From contig SFZC01000075.1 in assembly GCA_004558955.1 (NCBI GenBank), forward strand, positions 1 to 9,389: DNA of 9,389 nt, given 5' to 3'. Below the pieces are notes generated by a model. The model was not told the origin of the DNA, did no database searches, and worked only from the letters and a program-made list of their open reading frames with translations. Both the position numbers and the translations under genes were made by a program. Every line of letters begins with the position of its first letter. The stretch's first letter is position 1. Positions 1-7,790 of this stretch are shown one piece after another. The stretch is from a bacterium (GTDB lineage Bacteria > Cyanobacteriota > Vampirovibrionia > Gastranaerophilales > Gastranaerophilaceae).

Positions 1-88
1 ATGGAAATTGAGCAGCCAGCTGATGAGGAAAATCCATACATCTGATGCTGATATTTACTGGCGGATGAAATGAATTTGCGAAAGAATC
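1..88. other. Left edge of window; possible tail of a truncated upstream gene
   Basis: No complete gene fits here. Two + strand frames are open from the window edge: one begins with an ATG at base 1 and stops at 43-45, the other runs from base 2 to a TGA at 71-73. Either could be the last codons of a gene starting outside the window. The first 60 bases hold 24 G/C (40%), visibly richer than the gene that follows, so this may be the resident sequence to the left of the AT-rich cassette. I recognise no protein family, integration site or repeat. Confidence 0.25.
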
Positions 89-117
89 TTGACACTACCG
101 TGTACTGCAAATTTAAA
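89..117 (+). promoter_or_regulatory. Sigma70-type promoter of the HNH-NTase-PHP/ABC operon
   Basis: A perfect -35 hexamer TTGACA (89-94) is followed after 17 bases by TTTAAA (112-117), which matches four of the six bases of the -10 consensus TATAAT. Transcription would start near 123-125, leaving a leader of about 40 nt before the ATG at 164. The TTG that opens the reading frame at 89 lies inside this -35 element, which argues against it being the start codon. No comparable promoter is seen before the next two genes, so the element probably drives all three. The call rests on sequence only. Confidence 0.55.
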
Positions 118-163
118 GAAAGGAAATGATGATTTTGCTTCTGTAATTGTCATAAAAATTCAA

Positions 164-1306
164 ATGAATCGAAAACCGATACCTGAAAATGTTAAGCGTA
201 GATTATGGGCTGAATCAATGGGACGTTGTATGAATCCAGCTTGTAGAGAAAATTTATTTATAGATGATAATGATATCATGGAAAAAGCGCATATTAATGC
301 GTATTTTGAAACTGAAGATAATTCATATGAAAATTTAATAATATTATGCCCTAATTGTCATAAGAAATTTGATAAAACCAATCAGATCAGTATACAAACT
401 GTTAAAGAGTGGAAAAAAATTAGACGAGAGGAGTTAGAAAGGTTTTTTTCTATTAAATTTAAATCTTTTGATAGACTAAAAGAAAAAGTAGAACCGACAT
501 TGAGGGAAAATTATGATATATACAAGAATTACTATTTAAATGAGAATAAAACTTTGTGGAAGAAATTCGAACCTAAAATATTGGTGAATAATGAAATTCT
601 AAAATCATTGTTCAAAAACAATTGTAATTTATTTCCAGATTATCCAAATAAAGATTACTCAAACTTAGAAGTGATTCAAACCTTCATAACCCATGTCAAT
701 GAGTTTAAAAATACTAGAGGCGACGAAGAAAAACAAAGACAGGTGCTTTTTCCTCAAGAAATAAATTCTATTTTTGGTATTACGCCAGTAAGTGGCTCTA
801 TTATACTTGGCGCGGAATCATTGGAAGAATTAATAAAGGTATTAAGGAGAAAAGGGCGGTTTGAATCTATCATGTTAGGAATAGATAAGCCATATATATT
901 ATTGAAAAGTGGGGGAAAAATATTTGTAGATGATACACCAAGATTACGGCAATTGTATTTTAATAATTACTGCTTTAGAAAAACAGGGGTTAGATTACAG
1001 AACCTGAATTTTGCTTTGAGCTGTTTAAAATCTAGAAACGTGCCTTTTTCATATACTAATCCTAACTCATTGAGAGAAATTGAAGTGAATGGTACTAAGA
1101 TAATTTTTGTTTATAAATATTGTTTGAGCAAAGCTTTTTTATTTAGAATGAATCCGGAACCTGGCTGTATAGTTGTAAATTTGCATAACTGGAATGGAAA
1201 AGCCTGTATATCTCAAGAAGCATTAAATTTCGCAGCGTCTCTTGACACTAGATTGTTTACAATCGAAGACTTTTTTAAATATATCAATGAAATTAGAAAA
1301 AAATAA
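164..1306 (+). CDS. HNH endonuclease domain protein with unrecognised C-terminal region
   Basis: This is a likely DNA-cutting effector of 380 aa. An HNH (beta-beta-alpha metal) nuclease domain occupies about residues 7-85. Cys22 and Cys27 at its start pair with the CPNC group (Cys62, Cys65) to make a structural zinc site. His43 in EKAHI, Asn57 in ENLIILC and His66 directly after CPNC supply the catalytic H-N-H set. About 300 further residues follow. The last 60 have alternating strands and helices, somewhat like the end of Mrr-type restriction domains, but I see no convincing second active site. The frame is open from a TTG at 89, but that codon overlaps the -35 box, so I chose the ATG at 164, just before the domain; its Shine-Dalgarno is weak. 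It is first in an operon and overlaps the NTase gene by 20 nt. The HNH domain is confident; the target is unknown. An HNH protein beside an ABC ATPase recalls PtuB of Septu. Confidence 0.85.
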   Translation: MNRKPIPENVKRRLWAESMGRCMNPACRENLFIDDNDIMEKAHINAYFETEDNSYENLIILCPNCHKKFDKTNQISIQTVKEWKKIRREELERFFSIKFKSFDRLKEKVEPTLRENYDIYKNYYLNENKTLWKKFEPKILVNNEILKSLFKNNCNLFPDYPNKDYSNLEVIQTFITHVNEFKNTRGDEEKQRQVLFPQEINSIFGITPVSGSIILGAESLEELIKVLRRKGRFESIMLGIDKPYILLKSGGKIFVDDTPRLRQLYFNNYCFRKTGVRLQNLNFALSCLKSRNVPFSYTNPNSLREIEVNGTKIIFVYKYCLSKAFLFRMNPEPGCIVVNLHNWNGKACISQEALNFAASLDTRLFTIEDFFKYINEIRKK

Positions 1307-1598
1307 TATAATTAATCTGATTAAGCAAAATATGAACCTATTTGGGGCATTTGATGAAGTTTATGTTTTTGGCTCTATTTTAGACTCAGAGAAGTATTCA
1401 AATGATATTGATATTTTGTTATTATATTCCAATTTTTCATATGGGATTCTAGCAAGCATAAGTAGTATTATTAAATGTATAGAACACTTAACATCTTACC
1501 CAGTGGATATAACCGCTTTAAGTTTTGAAGAAGAAAAAGAGGTTGATTTTATAGGTAGATTAGATAAAAAATATATATGTATAAAGCGATGCCGATAG
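1287..1598 (+). CDS. Small MNT-type nucleotidyltransferase (DNA polymerase beta superfamily)
   Basis: This is a 103-aa single-domain nucleotidyltransferase. The core motif VFGS (Gly29-Ser30) is followed by NDIDI with metal-binding Asp40 and Asp42. A third acidic residue, Asp74, lies in PVDIT, so the catalytic triad looks complete. Size and layout match minimal nucleotidyltransferases such as MntA, which transfer AMP from ATP to a partner protein, typically a HEPN toxin. No HEPN gene is present here, so the likely targets are its operon neighbours (inference). The frame is open upstream to a TTG at 1242, but the ATG at 1287 gives a normal-length domain and a 20-nt overlap with the HNH gene, suggesting translational coupling because no Shine-Dalgarno is visible. 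The next gene follows after 48 nt. The fold is confident; the role as antitoxin, toxin or signal-making enzyme cannot be told from sequence. Confidence 0.8.
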   Translation: MKLEKNNIINLIKQNMNLFGAFDEVYVFGSILDSEKYSNDIDILLLYSNFSYGILASISSIIKCIEHLTSYPVDITALSFEEEKEVDFIGRLDKKYICIKRCR

Positions 1599-1646
1599 TT
1601 TATGTGTGAATGGCAATGAGAAAGTGAGCCATGTGATTACGAATTT

Positions 1647-4280
1647 TTGAGTCACAATGATTATGGAAAATTAACTTTGATTAGGGCAGGTACTGATAAG
1701 AATATCAAGTTATTTGTAAAAATGGACATGCAGCAGAGGTATATGATGGAAAAGTATATTGATGAAGGATATAGGCAACTTGAAAAAGCTATTAAAAAAT
1801 ATGGTAGTTTTCATAAAGTTTTATTTCATTTGCATACACCAGCTTCCCATGATTATAAAATGTTGGAATTATCCGGCAATAAACGAAATGTGAAGGATTT
1901 TTCGAATGAAGAATTATTTGATCTCTTTGCTCAAACTCAAATTCTTAATCGTGAACAGATTCAGGAATACTGGAGTCAAAATTATTTTGATATAGAAACT
2001 TTACCATATTACATTATTGCTGCGTATCTAATTATAAATGATATTGAAATGGTTGTTATTTCGGATCATAATACGATTTCTGGATTTGAACTTTTAGAAG
2101 AAGCTGTCTATAATTTATATAGAATGAGTGCGGTATGTCAGAAGCATAAATATCCAGAAATTATGTTGGGAATTGAGATTAGTTGTGCTGATAAAAATCA
2201 TGTTGTTGCTATTTTTGATAAATTTAATAAGGATTCGTTAACTCAACTTAAAAATTATTTAGATGATAAGCTGATAAATGAGGAATTAGGAACTTATCAA
2301 ACCAGTTATGATGTTATGAAATTTGTACTAGATAATGGAGGCATTAGTTATATTGCTCACGCTAATACGTCGGCTATGTTTACTGATGAAAGCTTTTTAT
2401 CCATGGCATATAAGAAAAAACTATTTGAGTCAGAAGTAACGAACTTTTTGGGAATTAAACAAGCTGACCAGGATGTTGCGATTAGACAAATGATTTCGCG
2501 ATACACCAAAAAAGATATTGCTTTTGTCTATGATTCAGATTCACATGGAATTGATACTATTAACAGGTTGTTTTTTTGGATAAAAGGGGATAAGTGTAAT
2601 TTTAAAATGCTGAAAGCTGCTTTTACGGATCCAGATATTTCTATACGATTAAATAAACCAGAATCACCTAACGCCTATATTAAAGGAATTTTTATCAAGT
2701 CATCAAAACAAGCCTTTTTATATGATGAGCAGCTAGAGGAGGCTATGTGTATCCCTTTTTCAAAAGAGCTGAATTGCCTTATTGGAGGGCGGGGGTCCGG
2801 GAAAAGTACGATTATTAATATAATAGAAGCAGTGTTACGCCAACATTATAAATCACTTGATGTTATGAAGGCAATTTTAGAATATGATGTATTGGCTGTT
2901 TTTATTTATTTGGAAGGATATTCGTATTTGGTATCTTTTCAACCGCCAAAAGACGAAAAGAACATTGAAGTTCTAAATTATTTATGGCAATATGAAAATT
3001 CTGATAAAATTCCATATGGTCAATGGAAGAAAGGTTTGGGAATAGAAATAAAGAAAGAAAACACAAATTTAAGAAAAGAATTATTGAAATATGTACATTT
3101 ATTTAAAATTCATGAGAAAAAATTAGTTAAAATGTCAATAGGACGTTATAGATATGTATTTGAAAAAATCCTTAGCCAATCTTATTCTATTAATGAACTT
3201 GTACAAATGGCAGATAAAAAAGATACGGTAGAGCAGTATGTAAAGACCGTATTGTTGTCAAATCCTAAGTTTAAGGCTATTCCACAGTTTACACGGGAAA
3301 AAGATAGTGATATAAATTTTGATAAACTGAGAAAAATACAAGAAAGGAGAAAAAATCAAATTTTATCAATTATCGAAGAATTTAATAGTGATGAATACCA
3401 AAAGGATAAATTAAAAATTGTATATAAAATTCGATATTTGGGAACGGACTTTATCAATTTTAAAAAGATGTTAAAATCGATGCCTCAATTTTCCCATACT
3501 TTTTTTCGACTTCATAATAAAATATATAATATCACAATAGAGGAATTTTTGGCAGGGATTGATAACTGTTGTCGGCGGATAGGGGTACTTGATTTTTTGC
3601 AGTTAATTATGAAGTCAGACTATGCTAACATAAAAGCGCAATTGAAAATAAAGCAATTCTGTAAAGAGATAACCCAGAAAGATATAGATAATGGTATTAT
3701 TTCAATGGGTAAAGAAGATGAAATTAATATAATTAAAGAAGTTGTTGATTATATTAACCGAAATTACCATACTCAAATTATTGAAAAATTAGATAATGAT
3801 TATTTAGAACATTGTGATTCATATACAATTGAATTTAATGTTTCAAATAGAGAGAATGTTGAAAAGCATAAGCCTTGTTTTCGCGATATTACGACACTAT
3901 CATTGGGGCAAAAAGTTGTTGCAATTTTATCTTTTATTTTAGGATATAGTAAATATGCAGAAGATTTCCGACCTTTGATTATTGACCAACCTGAAGATAA
4001 TTTAGATAGTCAGTATATTTATAAGAATCTTGTTCAAGAATTAAGGACAATGAAAGGGAAAAGGCAGGTTATTGTTGCGACACATAATGCAACTATTGTT
4101 ACGAATGCTAAGGCTGATCAAGTTATAGTTATGGATTCAAATGGGGAACATGGGTGGTTAAAAAAATTTGGGTATTCAAATTCCCCCGTAATAAAAAAGG
4201 AAATCATAAATTATCTTGAAGGGGGCATAGAATCTTTTAAACACAAAGAAGCTATTTATAAGGATGTATTAATTAGGTGA
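1647..4280 (+). CDS. PHP phosphoesterase domain fused to ABC/SMC-type ATPase
   Basis: This large protein (877 aa from the TTG at 1647) carries two complete catalytic modules. The N-terminal PHP domain (about 55-310) keeps its metal ligands: HLH (His61, His63), SDH (Asp140, His141), Glu177, AHAN (His238) and DSDSH (Asp298, His300). PHP domains hydrolyse phosphoesters, including nucleic acid ends. The ABC ATPase follows, with Walker A GGRGSGKST (380-388), signature LSLGQK (751-756), Walker B LIID (777-780), Glu783, D-loop Asp787 and H-loop His813. About 360 residues separate Walker A from the signature; this helical insert has no CxxC zinc hook. I recall such PHP-ATPase fusions being named TrlF-family in databases, but do not assign the symbol. 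The start is uncertain: TTG 1647 has no Shine-Dalgarno, whereas ATG 1746, preceded by AGAGG, would give 844 aa with both domains intact. It is third in the operon. I infer an ATP-gated nuclease. Confidence 0.88.
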   Translation: MSHNDYGKLTLIRAGTDKNIKLFVKMDMQQRYMMEKYIDEGYRQLEKAIKKYGSFHKVLFHLHTPASHDYKMLELSGNKRNVKDFSNEELFDLFAQTQILNREQIQEYWSQNYFDIETLPYYIIAAYLIINDIEMVVISDHNTISGFELLEEAVYNLYRMSAVCQKHKYPEIMLGIEISCADKNHVVAIFDKFNKDSLTQLKNYLDDKLINEELGTYQTSYDVMKFVLDNGGISYIAHANTSAMFTDESFLSMAYKKKLFESEVTNFLGIKQADQDVAIRQMISRYTKKDIAFVYDSDSHGIDTINRLFFWIKGDKCNFKMLKAAFTDPDISIRLNKPESPNAYIKGIFIKSSKQAFLYDEQLEEAMCIPFSKELNCLIGGRGSGKSTIINIIEAVLRQHYKSLDVMKAILEYDVLAVFIYLEGYSYLVSFQPPKDEKNIEVLNYLWQYENSDKIPYGQWKKGLGIEIKKENTNLRKELLKYVHLFKIHEKKLVKMSIGRYRYVFEKILSQSYSINELVQMADKKDTVEQYVKTVLLSNPKFKAIPQFTREKDSDINFDKLRKIQERRKNQILSIIEEFNSDEYQKDKLKIVYKIRYLGTDFINFKKMLKSMPQFSHTFFRLHNKIYNITIEEFLAGIDNCCRRIGVLDFLQLIMKSDYANIKAQLKIKQFCKEITQKDIDNGIISMGKEDEINIIKEVVDYINRNYHTQIIEKLDNDYLEHCDSYTIEFNVSNRENVEKHKPCFRDITTLSLGQKVVAILSFILGYSKYAEDFRPLIIDQPEDNLDSQYIYKNLVQELRTMKGKRQVIVATHNATIVTNAKADQVIVMDSNGEHGWLKKFGYSNSPVIKKEIINYLEGGIESFKHKEAIYKDVLIR

Positions 4281-4460
4281 TACTATTTTATATTCACAGC
4301 ACTTTACAACTTTTTCTCTGCTGACCGAGCGATGAACAGGCTTTTCGGTGGAACCGATTGTCATGATAGTTAAAGTAAGAGCGCAATGAATCGAAAAAAT
4401 TCGATTGTTAGTAGATTCGAATGCAATCGAGACAGATTTTTTGTTAGATGAGGTGGAAAA
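4281..4460 (+). promoter_or_regulatory. 180-bp intergenic region with inverted repeats before the KAP gene
   Basis: This gap separates the PHP/ABC gene from the KAP gene. AATCGAA (4389-4395) and TTCGATT (4400-4406) form a perfect 7-bp inverted repeat around four A residues. The palindrome ATTCGAAT (4415-4422) and a further CAATCGA (4424-4430) follow. The four TCGA cores start at 4391, 4401, 4417 and 4427, spaced 10, 16 and 10 bases, as expected for a dimeric-protein operator. Upstream, TCGGT (4345-4349) can pair with ACCGA on either side (4324-4328 or 4353-4357), giving mutually exclusive small hairpins. No clear -35/-10 pair or T-tract terminator was found, so it remains open whether the KAP gene has its own promoter. 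Confidence 0.4.
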
Positions 4461-7400
4461 ATGTCTGATATAGTAACTCCTGAAATTCTGCAAAATGTTC
4501 CTGTTGGCAACGATGAATTTGCCAGCCAATCACAAGAACATATTGCAGAGTCAATTAAAAATTTAATTCTGAATATTGATAATGAAAAAACACCGATACG
4601 ACTTATAGGTATTGAAGGCGGATGGGGAACTGGGAAAAGCAATTTAGTAAAAATCCTAGAAAAAAAACTGAAAGGTAAAGGTTACTCTTTTTTTCTTTAT
4701 GATGCTTGGGGACATCAAGAAGATTTACATAGACGTGCTATCATTGAAGAACTTTCAGATTTTGTTGATAAGGAAAATATTTGTAGTACGTGTGATAAGT
4801 TAGCAGATATTAGGGAAGAAACGTTAGGAACAGAAGTTTTAGTACGGACTGTTCAGAGACCTGAGTTTTCATGGGCCTTTTTTTTCAGTGTATTGGGGAT
4901 AGTTTGTCTTCCTCTAGTTAAACTTATTCATGAAAGTGATATTGTTAAGAATTTGCCTCTCTTTGAAAAATTTCCTTTCCTGGGATGGATTTTTAATGCA
5001 ATACCCGGATTGTTTTTTATAATAGCGGTTTGGGTTATTATTCGAGAAGCCTTTAACGAAGCTAAAAGACAAAGTCAATCTGGCGAGAAGATAAAGAATA
5101 TAGGATTCTTTTTTTCTTGCCTTAAAAATAAGACCTTACAAGTCTATCGAAAAAATGAAGAAAAAAACACTACGGCGAAGAGAATAAATCAATTTAATCC
5201 GTCGTTTAATTCATTTAAAAACTTCCTTCATGCGCTTGACGATGGGCTTCAGCAAAATAAGTTGGTTATCGTAATAGATAACATTGATCGAATGAATAAG
5301 GAAAAAGTTAAAGACATATGGGCTACGATTCATATGTGCTTTTCAAGTGCAGCTGAATTGCATAATATCCTTGTTTTAGTGCCGTTTGACAAGAATAAAA
5401 TTAGAGATGCTTTTTATCAGGAAGAGGAGAATGAATCAAATACCGCGAATGATACTGATAAAAAAATGACTACATATGATACAGAAAAAATTAATCAATT
5501 GGCTTTGGTTGATGATTTTATACAAAAGACGTTTTCTTTAGTATTTCGTGTCTCGTTACCTGTTTTAAGCGATTGGGAAGCTTTTTTTAGAAATCGTTGG
5601 ACAGCTGCTTTTAAATCCGTTCAAGATGAGATTGAATTTGACTATGTGAAAAGAATTTTCGATGCTTTTACCGAAGTGATTACACCTAGGAATATTATTG
5701 CATTTATTAATGAGTTTGCGACCATCAAGTTGTCGGGGGTTGATAATCAAATTAAATCAAGATATATTGCTATTTTTATTAAAAAGCAGAGTTATATTTT
5801 ATTTAATATTACAGATGCTTTGACTAAATTTGATTATTTAAAGCCATTAGATTATTTAGTTAATCAAGATGGAGGAGATGAATATTTTAAATCTATCGCA
5901 TCCTTGATTTATCAAGTGCCTCTAGACAAGGGACTTCAAGTTGCCTTATCTAGGCCATTGAAGCAGGCATTGGAAAATCAAGATATGAATGAAGTTGAAA
6001 GAATCTCGGCTAATCCTAATTTTGATTCTATGTTAGGAGAAGTTTTAAATCATATAAATAATATGGGAAATGCTGTCATTGCATTATCTCAGTTAAGTCA
6101 GGATAAATTTCAGAGTGAGGACATCTATCAAAATAGATGGGATGATATTTTTAGCCGTATAATGAATAGAGATGAAGGACGAGCAGAACATGAAGTTATG
6201 GATTATCAGTTAATATTGCTCGATAAAATAACGCAAGAAAAGAAAATTACATATACTAAAGAGATTGTTGAAAATTTATATAGTATTAGCAACGAAGAAT
6301 TTGATCCTAATGTTTTTTCAGATAATATTGATAAACTAGATTTTATAATCCAAAAATACCAAATCAATATTTTTGAACTTCTGCGTGAACGAAAATGTAG
6401 CATTAATCAATACAAAACTTTTATGTCATCTGGGAAGCATTTACGCAATTATAAATTGGTTTGCGATGCAAAGCAAATCAATGATTATTTGGTTCAATAT
6501 CCACTAGAAAATATAAGTGATATTAATTACATCAAAGAATTGTTAAACTGCCAGTATGATTTGTCTGAATATAAAACTTTTTTAGAGCAACAGGTAGTAA
6601 ATACTACAAGCTATGATAGTTTTAAAGGCTTTATTGGTGTTTTAAAGCAATTTCCAGATGTTGTAAAACTTGAAAATTTAGCATGGGGTACCTATACTTC
6701 AATTTTTTCACAAGCGGATAAGCAAAATAATTTTTATTATGATTTAGTTGCTATAGGCTATTCTCATTTTTCGTATAGTCAATTAAATGGGTTGGGCAAC
6801 TTTCTTTCTTCCAATGAAGAGGAGCAAAAGCACCTTATTGAACCTGTTCGGTCTGTAATTTTAGATTATATATCCTCAGCGGGTCTTTTTATGCAATTAG
6901 TGGATGATTCAGGTTTAGGCAATAGTGAGTTTTATAAAGCTATTTGTCATGCATTGATAGCATCAAATTGCAAAATTACGGAAATAAGGATTCTCCCTCG
7001 TCTTAAAATGATAGAAGATGTTTTAGGGATTCAATTTAATCAATGGGAAGCGGCATTCAATGATCTTCCTGTTGCAGATATTAGTGATGATGCTATTATT
7101 TCATCACTACCCATTGATGTATTAAAAGAAATACAAACTGTTCCCAACAGCACGCTGTATGATCACTGCAAAAGTAGAATTAAAAGTTATTTAGATACTA
7201 AGGATACCGGAAGTTGGAAATCTGCCATTAACAATGATTTAAATACGTATGATATTCAAGTTGGATTGCTTATCTCTTATCAGTGGCCTTCAAGAGCATA
7301 TGAGGCTGTTAAAGCTTATTTGAAGGAAAAAGCAGAGAATAAACAAACTCCTACGGATATAGAGAAATGGCATAATTTTATTGGCGTGTTAAAAAAATCT

Positions 7401-7775
7401 GGCCATGAATTAGCGCAATTAGTTTGCGATGTATATGGCATTTTTCTTAAATCCAGTATTGATGCTCCATCGTTTAAATTTTGGATATCTTTTTTTGATG
7501 AATACATATTTAAAAAGGAAGGTCCTAAAAAGGATACACTGCGGTGTATTTTCCCAGTGAATTTATTAGACGATGCAGAATGTCTGAAGTGGATGTATGA
7601 TCATTGGAGAACTGTTTTGAATATATATCATATGGCTGGAGAGCAGCAAAGTGATTTTCGTAAGGCCCTTGTGGAACGAGCTACTGGGGAGCATTTCAAT
7701 TCTGTTGCTAAACGATTAGCAGTACGAATGAACTTTTTACCTTCTGATGTTCTCAAAAAGAATTTACAGTCATAG
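4461..7775 (+). CDS. KAP-family P-loop NTPase with two transmembrane segments
   Basis: This is a 1104-aa STAND-like NTPase of the KAP family. The Walker A motif GGWGTGKS (53-60), the DAWGH element (81-85), Walker B LVIVIDNIDR (268-277, Asp273 and Asp276) and the family-type TPRNIIAFINEF helix (408-419) define the NTPase. Two hydrophobic stretches (about 136-153 and 173-194) between the Walker motifs are the transmembrane hairpin often inserted in KAP proteins, placing the NTPase on the inner face of the membrane. Residues from about 440 to the end look helix-rich, possibly a solenoid, but I recognise no domain. The ATG has an excellent Shine-Dalgarno, GAGGTGG (4450-4456). Family members PifA (phage exclusion by plasmid F) and QatA (defence) suggest a membrane-bound sensor or effector. 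It lies 180 bp after the PHP/ABC gene and has similar AT-rich composition; membership of the same system is inferred. Confidence 0.85.
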   Translation: MSDIVTPEILQNVPVGNDEFASQSQEHIAESIKNLILNIDNEKTPIRLIGIEGGWGTGKSNLVKILEKKLKGKGYSFFLYDAWGHQEDLHRRAIIEELSDFVDKENICSTCDKLADIREETLGTEVLVRTVQRPEFSWAFFFSVLGIVCLPLVKLIHESDIVKNLPLFEKFPFLGWIFNAIPGLFFIIAVWVIIREAFNEAKRQSQSGEKIKNIGFFFSCLKNKTLQVYRKNEEKNTTAKRINQFNPSFNSFKNFLHALDDGLQQNKLVIVIDNIDRMNKEKVKDIWATIHMCFSSAAELHNILVLVPFDKNKIRDAFYQEEENESNTANDTDKKMTTYDTEKINQLALVDDFIQKTFSLVFRVSLPVLSDWEAFFRNRWTAAFKSVQDEIEFDYVKRIFDAFTEVITPRNIIAFINEFATIKLSGVDNQIKSRYIAIFIKKQSYILFNITDALTKFDYLKPLDYLVNQDGGDEYFKSIASLIYQVPLDKGLQVALSRPLKQALENQDMNEVERISANPNFDSMLGEVLNHINNMGNAVIALSQLSQDKFQSEDIYQNRWDDIFSRIMNRDEGRAEHEVMDYQLILLDKITQEKKITYTKEIVENLYSISNEEFDPNVFSDNIDKLDFIIQKYQINIFELLRERKCSINQYKTFMSSGKHLRNYKLVCDAKQINDYLVQYPLENISDINYIKELLNCQYDLSEYKTFLEQQVVNTTSYDSFKGFIGVLKQFPDVVKLENLAWGTYTSIFSQADKQNNFYYDLVAIGYSHFSYSQLNGLGNFLSSNEEEQKHLIEPVRSVILDYISSAGLFMQLVDDSGLGNSEFYKAICHALIASNCKITEIRILPRLKMIEDVLGIQFNQWEAAFNDLPVADISDDAIISSLPIDVLKEIQTVPNSTLYDHCKSRIKSYLDTKDTGSWKSAINNDLNTYDIQVGLLISYQWPSRAYEAVKAYLKEKAENKQTPTDIEKWHNFIGVLKKSGHELAQLVCDVYGIFLKSSIDAPSFKFWISFFDEYIFKKEGPKKDTLRCIFPVNLLDDAECLKWMYDHWRTVLNIYHMAGEQQSDFRKALVERATGEHFNSVAKRLAVRMNFLPSDVLKKNLQS

Positions 7776-7790
7776 TGGTTGGGGGAAAAT

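Noticed and set aside
1242..1263. TTGACA at 1242-1247 followed by TACAAT at 1258-1263, as an internal promoter for the NTase gene
   Set aside because: The spacing is only 10 bases, far below the 16-18 needed. The sequence is HNH coding, and its 10-base identity with the true promoter region (88-97) is probably chance.
4333..4374. Short + strand reading frame of 13 codons in the gap before KAP
   Set aside because: No Shine-Dalgarno precedes its ATG and the length is within chance expectation.
4269..4642. Two overlapping minus-strand reading frames across the gap and the start of the KAP gene
   Set aside because: They overlap the well-supported KAP start and Walker A region, resemble no family and have no convincing start signals.
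4877..4884. Run of eight T residues in the KAP gene as a phase-variation slippage site
   Set aside because: The frame is intact, similar T runs are common in this AT-rich DNA, and nothing else suggests programmed switching.
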